Source of the DNA: an uncultured Alphaproteobacteria bacterium | GTDB taxonomy: Bacteria; Pseudomonadota; Alphaproteobacteria; RF32; CAG-239 | Assembly: GCA_910584385.1 (NCBI GenBank) | Contig: CAJUAK010000007.1 | Span: 22,534-86,533 of the forward strand | Direction: 5' to 3' | Length of the DNA stretch: 64,000 bases | Shown here: positions 43,785 through 53,525 of the stretch, piece by piece | How positions within the stretch are numbered: the stretch's first letter is position 1 | Layout: the number at the start of each line of letters is the position of its first letter | Notes under the pieces: model-generated | Database searches by the model: none | What the model saw: the letters and a program-made list of their open reading frames with translations, nothing else | Told to the model about the DNA's origin: nothing | Position numbers and translations under genes: made by a program

Positions 43785-45227
43785 GCAGGCGGCGCAAGTT
43801 TTTTCTTTTGTTTTTTCAACCGGCGCTTCATATCCGCCGCCTATAGCTTTGTAAAAGGCGGTTATTCCCGCATAAATATCTCCGTTGCTGGCAATCAGCG
43901 CCCGTTGGGATGAAATGAGGTTTTGCCGCGATGTTAAGACATCGTCAAAAGCTACCAGCCCCTGGCGGTATTTTTCCAAAGTCAGCGCGGCAACTTCTTT
44001 TTGGGAAATAACCTGCCGGCGCAAACTGTCATTATGCTTATATTCCTCTTCAATATTTGTAAAGGCGTTTTTGATATCCGCTGCGGCATTCAACAGGCTG
44101 CTTTGATATAAATAGAAATTTTCCAGCGTCTTATATTTTTGCAGCTCCACATTATTGCTCAGCTCGCCCCAGTTAAGAAGCGGCAGGGATATGGCGGGAG
44201 AATAGCTGTATGTCCTGTTGGAGCTGTCAACCAGCCCGTGGATTTTAGAAAACTGAAAACCGAAGAATCCGCTTAAGGAAACACTTGGGAACAGCTGTGC
44301 CATGGCTTGCCCGACCAATGCATTCTGCGCAATCAGGTTTTGTTCAACAGCGCGCACATCCGGGCGGTTGCGCACAACAGAAACCGGAAGGTTATAAATC
44401 TGCGCCAAAGGATAATTTATTTTCTTCCTTATCAGGCTTTTCTGCGGCTGCAGCCATGTTTCCAACTCCCCGGGAAGTTTTCCGCTTAAAACGGATAAGG
44501 CATTTTTATAATTTTCAATGCCCGTTTTCAATACCGGAATTTGGGAATTTACATCCTCCAACGCATAGCGCGCCTGGTTCAGGGCAATATCATCCGCCAG
44601 ACCGGCCTTATGTTTTGCCTCAACCATTTCATAAATATCTTGCTGCAAATTTAAATTATCCTGCATAAAAGCAAGCTGGTCTTGCAGGCTGCGCATTGAA
44701 ATATAATTATTTGCAACCTCTGCCGTCAGCGACAGCAACACATTGTCCAAGTTTGCGGCAGCGCCTTTATATAAGGCTTCCTGGCTTTCGCTCAAACGGC
44801 GCCCGCTGCCCCATATATCTATCTCCCAACTGGCGTCAAGGCCGGTTTGATAATAGTCCGTACTTAAAGGTATGCCGTAGCTTTGGGAATCTTTTACATA
44901 ATTATAGCTTCCGTTGGCGTTAACTTTTGGCAGCATTTTAACCTGGGCGATATTTAATGATGCCCTCGCCTCATGAAGCCGCTGAACGGCAACATTCACA
45001 TTCGGGCTGGAATGCAGAGATATTTCAATAAGCTTATTTAACGAATCATCCTGAAACTGCTTATACCAATCCTTTTTTATTTCCATTTTCGGCGCCTGGG
45101 TTTGAAGATTCAGGCTTTTGGCAAAACTTTCATCTTTATAGACCTGCGGGCGGTGATAATCCGGACCTAAAGTGCAGGATGACATCAATATTGCTGAAAA
45201 AATGGCAATCCAACTATTTCTTGGCAT
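43767..45227 (-). CDS. RND efflux outer-membrane factor (NodT/OprM-type lipoprotein)
   Basis: 486 residues from the ATG at 45227 (GGGGG six bases upstream); an alternative ATG lies two codons earlier. The lipobox is MSSC, followed by TLGPDYHRP, the NodT-family N-terminal signature. The helical repeats, including the LDASWEIDIWGSGRR stretch and the SGFFGFQ segment, match OprM/NodT channels. The third part of the tripartite pump; its start overlaps the end of the RND gene. Confidence 0.93.
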   Translation of the reverse strand: MPRNSWIAIFSAILMSSCTLGPDYHRPQVYKDESFAKSLNLQTQAPKMEIKKDWYKQFQDDSLNKLIEISLHSSPNVNVAVQRLHEARASLNIAQVKMLPKVNANGSYNYVKDSQSYGIPLSTDYYQTGLDASWEIDIWGSGRRLSESQEALYKGAAANLDNVLLSLTAEVANNYISMRSLQDQLAFMQDNLNLQQDIYEMVEAKHKAGLADDIALNQARYALEDVNSQIPVLKTGIENYKNALSVLSGKLPGELETWLQPQKSLIRKKINYPLAQIYNLPVSVVRNRPDVRAVEQNLIAQNALVGQAMAQLFPSVSLSGFFGFQFSKIHGLVDSSNRTYSYSPAISLPLLNWGELSNNVELQKYKTLENFYLYQSSLLNAAADIKNAFTNIEEEYKHNDSLRRQVISQKEVAALTLEKYRQGLVAFDDVLTSRQNLISSQRALIASNGDIYAGITAFYKAIGGGYEAPVEKTKEKTCAACSVAAD

Positions 45228-48200
45228 TTTCATCCCCCTTTGAAGCATTCAGGCTGATTCCTAAAGGATTTCCCTGTTTTTTTGTTTTTTCAATTATTTC
45301 CTGCTCTTCCTTCCCGTGCCCGGCTTTTTCTTTTATTGTTTCAAACAGGGCAAAAAGCGCCGGAATGAAAATAATTCCAACAAAGGTTGCTGCAATCATG
45401 CCGTAAAAGACCGAACTTCCGATGGCAATCTGCGAAGCTGCACCGGCTCCCGTGGCGACAATCATCGGGAACACGCCCAAAATGAAGGTAAGCGCCGTCA
45501 TCAAAACCGCACGGAACCGCTCCCCCGCCCCTTTGACAGAAGCTTCGAGAATAGAGGCGCCGTCATCACGGTAGGCTTTGGTAAATTCAACAATAAGAAT
45601 CGCATTTTTTGCCGCAAGCCCGATAAGCATGATTAACCCCAGCTGTGCGTAAATACTCAGCGACTGGCCCATGAAGTACAATCCGGCCAAAGCACCCAAA
45701 ATGGCAAACACGGTCGAAAACATCACGGCAAAAGCCAGCATCCAGCTCTCATAGAGCGCAACCAAAAACAGATAGCAGAAGACTAAAGCCAGGGCAATCA
45801 GGAAGGCGGCAAGCCCGGCGGCCTCCACTTCCTGCAAAGACAGGCCCGTCCATGCAATTCCATAATCTGCCGAAAGGCTGTCTTTTGCGGTTTCAATAAT
45901 TGTATCAATCGCCGTTCCGGTACTGATGTTCGCCGCCGTCTGCGCCACAATGGAAGCATTTGTATATTGGTTATAGCGGTATATAATTTTAGGCGAAACA
46001 ACCGTTTTTACGGAAGCGAAGGATTTTACCTGCACCAAAGCACCGTTATTTGCCCGCACATATAAATTTTCAACATCGCTTAAATTGTGGCGATAATCAA
46101 AATCCGCCTGGACAATCACTTTATTTACCTGTCCGCTTAACGTGATGTTGTTGATATAGCGCGAACCCAAATTATTTTGCAAGGCGGTAAACAATGAAGA
46201 CACGGGAACATCATAGGCTTCAAGCTTTGTCCGGTCGATATCTAGGTAAACGTGCGGCGTATCTGCGGTGAAAGTGCTGAAGGCATAGGAAAGTTCCGGC
46301 GCTTTATTTAGCTTTTCCAAAAATCCGCTCATTGTTTCAAACAGCTGGTTGGGCGTTATATCGCCGCTTTTGGCCAATAATTCCAAAGATAACCCGTCGC
46401 TGTTGCCAATGCCCGGAATTGCCGGCGGCGCAAAAAATTGTATCTGCGCACGGGGATTGCTGCCTAATTCGGCACTCAACTTCTGGTTAATGCTTTGCAA
46501 AGACAGTGCTTTGCTTTTTCGCTTTGCCCAATCTTCAAGCCCGATTACTCCCAAGGCCACATTTTCGCCGCCACCGCCTAAAATGCTGTATCCGGCAACA
46601 GAAATGTAATATGCCACGCCATCCATTTTTAGGATTTTTTCACCCATCTCATGCAGCAGCTCATTTGTCTGGTTTATTGTGGAAGTATTGGAAAGCTGAA
46701 TATTGGCAAAGATAATCCCCTGGTCTTCCTCGGGCAGAAATGACGTCGGCGTATATTTAAAACCGATAAACACCAAAAAGATTGTTCCCAAGACCACAAT
46801 GGTTGTCAGCTTCAGTTTGTCTGAAAAAACACCCACGACAGACAAGTATTTTTCTTTGAAATAATCCACGGTATCATTGAATTTTTTGAAAAATCCTTTT
46901 GCCGCTTCCTGCTTGTCATTTCTCAAAAATATGGCACACAAGGCCGGGCTGAGCGTTAAGGCATTAAACGCCGAAAAGACAACAGCCGTGGCGATGGTTA
47001 CCGCAAACTGCTGATAGATTTTTCCGGTAATGCCCGCCATTAACCCGACAGGCACAAAAATGGAAAGCAGCACAAAGGTTGTCGCCACAATTGCCGAGCC
47101 AATCTGCTGCATGGCTTTTACCGATGCATTATAGGCGTTTTCCTTATTAACACTCATTAAATATTCCACGCGCTCCACCACGATAATTGCATCATCAACC
47201 ACAAGGCCGATTGCCAGAATCATGGCAAAAAGGGTTAAAATATTAATATCAAAGCCTAAAAGATAGATGACGGCAAATGTTGCAACCAATGACACCGGAA
47301 TGGTAATCAGCGGAATTAACGTGGTTTTTACTTTTTGCAAAAAGACGTAAGTTACCAAAACCACCAAAGCGAAAGTAATGACCAGCGTTTCCAAAATGCT
47401 TTCAATAGAAGCCCGGACAAAACTCGTAGAATCGTAAGCAATGGCAAATTCCATATCTTCAGGGAAGGACTGCTGCATTGCCTCTATCTCTTTGTTTATA
47501 TTTTTCATGATTTCCAAAGAATTGGAATTTGGCGTTTGGCTTAAAGAAATAATCACGGCAGGGGCATTGTCAAAATCCGCATTCATGCTGTAGGTATCCG
47601 CCCCGATTTCTATGCGCGCCACGTCTTTAAGCCTGATGATTCCGCCATCTGAAGAAGTTGACAATACAATGTCTTGGAAATCTTCCACCGAATTTAACAA
47701 TCCCTTTGCGGTCAAAGACAAAACAACTGCCGTGTCCGGACGGCTCGGCGCCGAACCTATTTCACCGATAGAAGCCTGAATATTTTGGCTCTGCACCGCC
47801 TTGACAACATCGCTGCTGTCTAACCCCAAAGACGCCAGTTTTTCGCTGTTTAACCAAATGCGCATCGAATATTGCGGCGCATAAATATTTACGTCGCTCA
47901 CACCCGGAACACGCGCCAAAGTATTTTTAATATTATTGTATGCATAATTGCTCAAATACAAATCGTCATAAGTTTTATTCGGCGAACGGAAAACCAGCAT
48001 CGCCAGCATGTTTGCCGATTGCGTGGATATCTCCAGCCCCTGCTCGTTTACAATTTGCGGCAGCTGGGACGTTACCTGCTGCAAACGGTTTTCGACCTTA
48101 ACCTGCGCGGTGTCCGGATCTGTCCCGATATTAAAAGTGATTGTCAGCGTATAAGAACCGTTATCATCCGAAGTTGAAGACATATAAAGCATGTTTTCAA

Positions 48201-48417
48201 CGCCGTTTAACTCATTTTCAATCGGAATAGCTACCGTATCGACCAATACCTGGGCATTGGCGCCGGGATAGGTCGCTTTAACCACAATTTGCGGCGGCGT
48301 TATCTGCGGATATTGGGAAATGGGCAAAACGGCAATCGCCAGCACACCCAGCAAAATCATGATAATGGAAACAACGCCGGCAAAACGGGGGCGGTCAATA
48401 AAATACTCTGAAAACAT
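45214..48417 (-). CDS. RND-family multidrug efflux transporter (HAE1 type)
   Basis: 1067 residues, the normal length. The N-terminal FSEYFIDRPRFAGVVSIIMILLG, the proton-relay pair in AIGLVVDDAIIVVERVEYL, and the C-terminal membrane block (MLIGLAAKNAILIVEFTKAYRDDG) identify an AcrB/MexB-type pump. Drugs or other lipophilic compounds are carried from the periplasm or membrane to the outer channel. The adaptor precedes it (1-nt overlap) and the outer channel follows. Substrate cannot be read from sequence, and no regulator gene is adjacent. Confidence 0.95.
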   Translation of the reverse strand: MFSEYFIDRPRFAGVVSIIMILLGVLAIAVLPISQYPQITPPQIVVKATYPGANAQVLVDTVAIPIENELNGVENMLYMSSTSDDNGSYTLTITFNIGTDPDTAQVKVENRLQQVTSQLPQIVNEQGLEISTQSANMLAMLVFRSPNKTYDDLYLSNYAYNNIKNTLARVPGVSDVNIYAPQYSMRIWLNSEKLASLGLDSSDVVKAVQSQNIQASIGEIGSAPSRPDTAVVLSLTAKGLLNSVEDFQDIVLSTSSDGGIIRLKDVARIEIGADTYSMNADFDNAPAVIISLSQTPNSNSLEIMKNINKEIEAMQQSFPEDMEFAIAYDSTSFVRASIESILETLVITFALVVLVTYVFLQKVKTTLIPLITIPVSLVATFAVIYLLGFDINILTLFAMILAIGLVVDDAIIVVERVEYLMSVNKENAYNASVKAMQQIGSAIVATTFVLLSIFVPVGLMAGITGKIYQQFAVTIATAVVFSAFNALTLSPALCAIFLRNDKQEAAKGFFKKFNDTVDYFKEKYLSVVGVFSDKLKLTTIVVLGTIFLVFIGFKYTPTSFLPEEDQGIIFANIQLSNTSTINQTNELLHEMGEKILKMDGVAYYISVAGYSILGGGGENVALGVIGLEDWAKRKSKALSLQSINQKLSAELGSNPRAQIQFFAPPAIPGIGNSDGLSLELLAKSGDITPNQLFETMSGFLEKLNKAPELSYAFSTFTADTPHVYLDIDRTKLEAYDVPVSSLFTALQNNLGSRYINNITLSGQVNKVIVQADFDYRHNLSDVENLYVRANNGALVQVKSFASVKTVVSPKIIYRYNQYTNASIVAQTAANISTGTAIDTIIETAKDSLSADYGIAWTGLSLQEVEAAGLAAFLIALALVFCYLFLVALYESWMLAFAVMFSTVFAILGALAGLYFMGQSLSIYAQLGLIMLIGLAAKNAILIVEFTKAYRDDGASILEASVKGAGERFRAVLMTALTFILGVFPMIVATGAGAASQIAIGSSVFYGMIAATFVGIIFIPALFALFETIKEKAGHGKEEQEIIEKTKKQGNPLGISLNASKGDENAKK

Positions 48418-49571
48418 TATTCACCATCCCCTTTTACGACATTAACCTTTATCGGCGCATCTTTGCGCAGGGAACCAATCTTGTCCAAAACAATCAAATC
48501 CCCTTTTTCAAAGCTGTCGGCAATAATATAATCATTGCCGGAGACCGCCATAATTTTAACCGGAATTTCTTTAACCTTTCCGCCGCGGATAATATTAATA
48601 AAATTGCCGTTATTTTTCATTGTAACCATGTTTTGCCGGATAGAAACGGAGTTTGGAATATTCTTTTCAATCTCAACAGTTACATAGGCATTAGGCAGAA
48701 GTTCCTTTTGGGCATTTTCAAAATCGGCATAAACGGCTATTGAACTTGTGCTGCGTTTCAGGCTGTTGTCCAAATATTTAAATTCTCCGGCATGTTTATA
48801 AAGGCTTCCGTCAGCCAGGCGGATTTGGATTTTCTCCTCGGCAAACGGCTTCTGTCCGCCAGTTTGCAAAAATTCCTGGTATTCTTTATCTGCAATCGAA
48901 AAAACTACCCTTATCGGATTATATTGGACAATGGTAAATAACGGCGCCCCCGCCGGAGAAACATAATTTCCCTTTGTAAGGCTGACATTGCCGACAATCC
49001 CTGATATCGGCGCTTTAATCAATGTATAATCATAATTAATTTTTGCCAAATCGTAATCTGCTTTCGCCTTGGCTATTGCGGCCTGGGCAGACAGGAAACG
49101 GGCTTTGGCGTTATCAAATTCCGTTTTGGAAATGGCTTTAGAGCCGGCTGATTTTACTCTTTTATAATATAATGAAGCGTTGTTGTAATCCGCTTGAGCT
49201 TGCATTTGCGCCGCTTTGGCCGCTTCCAGATTGGCCTGGTATTCGCCCTGGCGGATAACGACCAGGACATCATCGGCATCTACTTCCGCGCCGCCTTCCA
49301 CCAAAATATCCTCTAAATAGCCGTTAATATAAGGCGTTACGGAAACCTCGTGAATCGGCGTAACATAACCGATATAGCTGTGCTTTACCAGATTGCTTGA
49401 CATTTTTGCCGGAAAAGCATTAACAACCGTTTCCGCCGGTTCCCGGCTTCCTTTTGGCGATGTGCGGACATGGTTAAACCAGTAATATGCTATGCTCCCT
49501 AACAGGATAATGACAATCATCCAGAATAAAAAAGAGCCGCTTGTTTTTTCAGAATGTTTTGTGTCTGACAT
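48417..49571 (-). CDS. RND efflux periplasmic adaptor subunit
   Basis: 384 residues. A membrane helix (about 13-29) is followed by the membrane-fusion-protein order: lipoyl-like half GYLEDILVEGGAEVDADDVLVVI, a helical hairpin (ANLEAAKAAQMQAQADYNNA), a second lipoyl half IKAPISGIVGNVSLTKGNYV, and a beta-barrel. It links the RND pump to the outer channel. It is first in the efflux operon. Unlike lipid-anchored adaptors, it seems held by its N-terminal helix. Confidence 0.93.
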   Translation of the reverse strand: MSDTKHSEKTSGSFLFWMIVIILLGSIAYYWFNHVRTSPKGSREPAETVVNAFPAKMSSNLVKHSYIGYVTPIHEVSVTPYINGYLEDILVEGGAEVDADDVLVVIRQGEYQANLEAAKAAQMQAQADYNNASLYYKRVKSAGSKAISKTEFDNAKARFLSAQAAIAKAKADYDLAKINYDYTLIKAPISGIVGNVSLTKGNYVSPAGAPLFTIVQYNPIRVVFSIADKEYQEFLQTGGQKPFAEEKIQIRLADGSLYKHAGEFKYLDNSLKRSTSSIAVYADFENAQKELLPNAYVTVEIEKNIPNSVSIRQNMVTMKNNGNFINIIRGGKVKEIPVKIMAVSGNDYIIADSFEKGDLIVLDKIGSLRKDAPIKVNVVKGDGE

Positions 49572-49655
49572 TTTTGTTCCCGATATAATGCGTTTAAACT
49601 TAAAATTTAAATAATCAGAAACATTGCCAATTCAAGCTGTAAGCATTGAAAAAAA

Positions 49656-49982
49656 GACATCATGCCGGCCGTTCAAGCTGCCCTTTGCAACCATTAAAAA
49701 ACCTCCGCAAGGGAGGGTTTTTTAATGGTGCTTTAGCACGGGATCGTCTTGCTGCGTAAATTGCGCTTATTTCATAAGCTTAACAACTCCGCTTCGGGCA
49801 CTCGGTTTGTAACGCTTGCCTTGCTTCGCTGCCGCTTGCGCGCAAGCTAACAAACTTCTCGCCTTCCGTTGAAAAAATCTCCACTGGAGATTTTTTCTGC
49901 CTACAGCCGCCGACATCGTGCCGGCAGTTCAATCTGCCCTTTGCAACCATTAAAAAACCCTCCACAAGGGAGGGTTTTTTAA

Positions 49983-50002
<20 letters not shown>
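49656..50002. repeat. 91-bp direct repeat including the 3' end of tRNA-Phe and its terminator
   Basis: Copy 1 (49656-49746) and copy 2 (49912-50002) share a core with the CCATTAAAAAACC terminator stem and a TTTTTTAATGGTGC end, at about 85% identity by eye. Copy 2 runs into the genuine tRNA-Phe 3' end; copy 1 diverges after GGGATCG, carrying only about 20 bp of tRNA-like sequence. The 165 bp between them (49747-49911) hold no gene, a 25-bp AAAAAATCTCCA palindrome around 49872-49896 and a GCTTGCGCGCAAGC palindrome. This 49572-50132 gap otherwise contains only the tRNA. Confidence 0.8.
49948..49981 (-). terminator. tRNA-Phe terminator
   Basis: An AAAAAACCCTCC / GGAGGGTTTTTT stem directly after the tRNA 3' end. 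A near copy lies at 49692-49723 in the upstream direct repeat. Confidence 0.85.
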
Positions 50003-50058
<56 letters not shown>

Positions 50059-50132
50059 AGCCGGTAACGATGTGTTTTATAATGCATAAAAAAACGATTG
50101 TCCAGTAAAAATTTATGTTTGGGATAATTTTT

Positions 50133-52115
50133 TTAATTCTGCCGGGAGATACCTTTTTGAAGAATAAAATCCGGGAACTCTTTTGCCTGCTGCTTCTCGC
50201 CGCCTAAATAATATTTTTTCTGTTTTGCATAAATTCCCTCTACCTTATCCAGCTGTTTGGACACAGCAAGTATCATCCCTTGTATATCCTCCATATCACA
50301 CAAATTATTGCCAATATCTTCCGGAATGCTTTCATCCTGAAGCTTCTTTTCAAAAAACTCCATGGCCTTCTGCGTTTGATATTTGGCCAGGCCAAATAAA
50401 AAATCGTTATCTTCTTTGGATAATTTGTTCTTATGCATCATCATCTTCAGCATAAAAAACTCATCATCGCCGACTTTCTCGCCTTCATACATCGGCAAAA
50501 TGTAAACTTCGACAATATGCTTATTCATTTCACTGCTTAACTGGTCTGACAAAAGGGTTGCGCCAAACTTGCCTTTCATAAATTCGTAACTGTCGTTTTG
50601 CCAATCCGGCACCTCTGCCAATATTCCGTCAATGGCGTTTGCCCGATATGAGGTTTCGCTCCGCTGCAAAGACTGGTAAATGCTGTTCAGCGCCATGCTC
50701 GAATATCGGGACACACGATATTTTTCCAAAGATTGCGGCAGCGCCTCCAAAAGCGACGCAAAATTCCCGCTGACGGGAGCTTTTCCGGGTTTTTCAAAAG
50801 AATCGGCATACAGATCATATTGTTCTTCATAGCTGAATTTCAAATAAGACAACAATTCGGCGTCATCCTCATCCATCTGCCTGCCCATCGCATCAATATG
50901 GCTTTGGCGTATTTGCACTTTGTTTAGCGGTATTTCCAAATATTTTTCAGCGGCTTCAGAGGATGCTACCAAACTGGAAAAACCCTCTAAAATAACGGTT
51001 TTATCCATCGGAGAATTTTCAAGCCCTTCCGCCCCCGAAGCCAGATATTTATCTAAACGGTTCAGAATTGTATAGATGCTGTCTATTTCTGCGTTTACCC
51101 AGAATTTTACCAGCCGGTTAAAATGCCTTTTGAAATTTTTCGGAAGTTTTTCCTCTTGTTCATCCCAATAAAATACATCACCGATATTTTTTACATTTGC
51201 TTTAATGATTTTATTTCGATTTTTAGGAGCCGCAACGGGCGAAAAAGCATTTATATCTTTTTTTGCGCTTTCCTGCAAAATGAGCGCGCTTATCCTTTCG
51301 GGCGGCACATCTTGCTTTAACTGTATCAGAATTTTATATATTTCCTTGTTTTGATTTTGCCTTAGCTGGTGCATATTCCTGTATTTTTTTATCAGCCCGT
51401 AAATTTGTCCCGCAGCCTCATTGCCTATATTGATATCCTGCTGGCCAAATCTCTTTGCCAGTGCCTTTGACGCCTTCAGGCAAACGATTTCTTCAGAAAC
51501 GCCTTTGCGCGTGCTCAGATATTTCATTAAAGAATCATACAAGGTGTTGTTAACAATTGTCTGAACGCTGTCTTTTCCATTTTGAACATCCGGCTGGCGG
51601 ATTAACGGGATAAGGTTTCTTGCAATATCTGAATTCTTTATGTCTGACCAGAAATCGTCAAAACGCTGTCTTTCTTCCAAAAGATTTTTTCTAACCTGAA
51701 ACTTAAGTATATTTATTAAAAACGCTTCGCTGCTTTTTTTCCGGATTTCGCCGTCTGCCTTTTTTAAACCGCGAAAAAGTTCAAGGTAGCCTTTTGTCCC
51801 TTCGGTAGAAATATCTTTGGCGTTTTGGTAAGAAGCGTTTTTTTCTAAAACCTGCTTAATGCTCTGATATAATTCAAAAAAAGCTCCAGATTTTTCATAT
51901 ATCCCCTGGGGCTCGTTTTGCGGCAGGGAAATGTCTCTGCCATGGAGGCAATTTAATTCTAATGCTAAATTTTTAAGGGATGGATATGCATTGGCAAATT
52001 GTTCGCAATATTCGCAAATTCCTGCTTGTTTTGCGGTTTCAAGATCTTCGGCTTTGCATGACTGCGCAACAAGCTCAAAAAACGTTTTAATGTAATCTGT
52101 ATATTTGATGTTCAT
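50133..52115 (-). CDS. large helical cytoplasmic protein, unrecognised
   Basis: 660 residues with a ribosome site (GGGG) before the ATG. I do not recognise it. It looks all-helical and soluble: no signal peptide, membrane segment or nucleotide-binding motif. The N-terminus has a cysteine cluster (CKAED, GICEYCEQ, LNCLHG) that could bind a metal. Long charged stretches (MDEDDAELLSYLKFSYEEQY, MMMHKNKLSKEDNDFLFG) occur near the C-terminus. It sits between tRNA-Phe and the second hook gene on the same strand, 66 nt downstream of that gene. Confidence 0.75.
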   Translation of the reverse strand: MNIKYTDYIKTFFELVAQSCKAEDLETAKQAGICEYCEQFANAYPSLKNLALELNCLHGRDISLPQNEPQGIYEKSGAFFELYQSIKQVLEKNASYQNAKDISTEGTKGYLELFRGLKKADGEIRKKSSEAFLINILKFQVRKNLLEERQRFDDFWSDIKNSDIARNLIPLIRQPDVQNGKDSVQTIVNNTLYDSLMKYLSTRKGVSEEIVCLKASKALAKRFGQQDINIGNEAAGQIYGLIKKYRNMHQLRQNQNKEIYKILIQLKQDVPPERISALILQESAKKDINAFSPVAAPKNRNKIIKANVKNIGDVFYWDEQEEKLPKNFKRHFNRLVKFWVNAEIDSIYTILNRLDKYLASGAEGLENSPMDKTVILEGFSSLVASSEAAEKYLEIPLNKVQIRQSHIDAMGRQMDEDDAELLSYLKFSYEEQYDLYADSFEKPGKAPVSGNFASLLEALPQSLEKYRVSRYSSMALNSIYQSLQRSETSYRANAIDGILAEVPDWQNDSYEFMKGKFGATLLSDQLSSEMNKHIVEVYILPMYEGEKVGDDEFFMLKMMMHKNKLSKEDNDFLFGLAKYQTQKAMEFFEKKLQDESIPEDIGNNLCDMEDIQGMILAVSKQLDKVEGIYAKQKKYYLGGEKQQAKEFPDFILQKGISRQN

Positions 52116-52181
52116 GGAATTTGCCCCAATTGTTATTGAGACAAAATATAAACATAAAATGAAATTTTGTCAAGTTTCTTG

Positions 52182-53393
52182 TTACGTCTTCAAATTAACC
52201 ACTGTCTGCAACATCTCGTTATTTGCCGTGAAGCTGCTGGTATTCAAAGTATAAGCCCTCTGCACCTGAATCATGCGCCCGAATTCCTGCTCAACATTAA
52301 CCGTTGACTGTTCTAAGGCGCCTGCTGAAATAATCGGCTTTAGCTCTTCAACATAAGACGTATCGCCGCAAGCGGCATTTGCTTCAAACAGGGTGCCGTT
52401 AATCGGGGTCAGATTATCCGGGGCTGTGAATGATGTAACGCCCAATTTGGCGTATTCTATTTCGCGCCCATTGCTGTAAACAGCCTTTACAACGCCGTCC
52501 CCGTCGATAAAATTCTTAATCAGCGTGCCGCTCGGCATACCGTTTTGCTTGACGTTAACCAAACCGCTGCTCCCGTCAAACTGTGTCATGTTTTCAATAT
52601 TTAACGCAATCTGGTTATTGCTGCCGTCATCCCAGTTAACACTCAGATTAACATTTTTAGGCGAAAGCAATTCGCCGTTTGTGTCAAAAACCGCTTCGAA
52701 ACCGCCGCCTTCAACCGCGGCGCCGTCTATGTTAAAATTAACCGTCCAGGTGTTTAATTTTCCTTCAACTTTTGAAAAGACCATGTTCATTGTGCGGCCG
52801 TCATTATTAGGCCCATAGACGGTTAAGCCGTAACTGCTGCTTTCCACGCCTTCAGCCGGCACATTTGCCGATACGGTCATCTCTTTGGTCGGAATAGATG
52901 AAATTGTTCCGATATCCAATATTTCAATATCTTCCAAAGCAGCTCCGTATTCGCCGTTAGATAAGGCGGGAAATCCCTGAACCCGCAAACCGCCGCTGGA
53001 AACAAGATATGTTTTGCCATCTTGGCTGATTGTCCTGAAATCGCCGGCGCGGCTATAATACAAATCGCCGGCAGAATCTTTCAGCGTAAAGAAAGCATTG
53101 CCGTTGCCGTTAATCGCAACATCAAAATTCTGCCCTGTCGTGCTGACCAGCCCCGGATTGGTTACATAAGTGCGGTCATAATAGCCAACGCCGTTGATAT
53201 CCGCCCGGGAAGAAGCTATGCCGCTGTTATGGCTGCGAACCACGGGGTTCGAACCCAACAGCGTGTAAAACATGGTTTCGTTTGTCTTATAGCCAACCGT
53301 ACGCATGTTTGCAATATTCGTACTCACTTGTTCCATGGCATGCGACTGCGCTTCCATACCGGTAACACAAGGGATAAAAATGCTTAAGGCCAT
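52182..53393 (-). CDS. second FlgE-family flagellar hook/rod protein
   Basis: 403 residues. The N-terminal MALSIFIPCVTGMEAQSHAMEQVSTNIANMRTVGYK and C-terminal QEFGRMIQVQRAYTLNTSSFTANNEMLQ are the flagellar hook/rod signatures. It is the size of a normal FlgE and is not near the main operon. The D0 helix starts differently (FIPCVTGM). It may be a second hook protein or a hook-like rod component. It has its own sigma-54 promoter. Confidence 0.88.
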   Translation of the reverse strand: MALSIFIPCVTGMEAQSHAMEQVSTNIANMRTVGYKTNETMFYTLLGSNPVVRSHNSGIASSRADINGVGYYDRTYVTNPGLVSTTGQNFDVAINGNGNAFFTLKDSAGDLYYSRAGDFRTISQDGKTYLVSSGGLRVQGFPALSNGEYGAALEDIEILDIGTISSIPTKEMTVSANVPAEGVESSSYGLTVYGPNNDGRTMNMVFSKVEGKLNTWTVNFNIDGAAVEGGGFEAVFDTNGELLSPKNVNLSVNWDDGSNNQIALNIENMTQFDGSSGLVNVKQNGMPSGTLIKNFIDGDGVVKAVYSNGREIEYAKLGVTSFTAPDNLTPINGTLFEANAACGDTSYVEELKPIISAGALEQSTVNVEQEFGRMIQVQRAYTLNTSSFTANNEMLQTVVNLKT

Positions 53394-53430
53394 TTTTCTG
53401 CTCCAATAAAATCCATTTATTCAAATTAAT

Positions 53431-53445
53431 GCAATTTTCATGCCA
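53431..53445 (-). promoter_or_regulatory. sigma-54 promoter of the second FlgE gene
   Basis: On the minus strand TGGCAT-N5-TTGC, one base from the perfect consensus, 38-52 bp upstream of the ATG. Confidence 0.85.
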
Positions 53446-53525
53446 CTGCTTCTTATTGACAAAATAGAGAAAATGACATATGTTTCAGCCAAATAAATAT
53501 TATTAGCAAATTAAAAACTTTACTT

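Noticed and set aside
49780..49965. Short minus-strand frame in the tRNA-flanking gap
   Set aside because: It spans the palindrome and the terminator of the tRNA and lacks a ribosome site.
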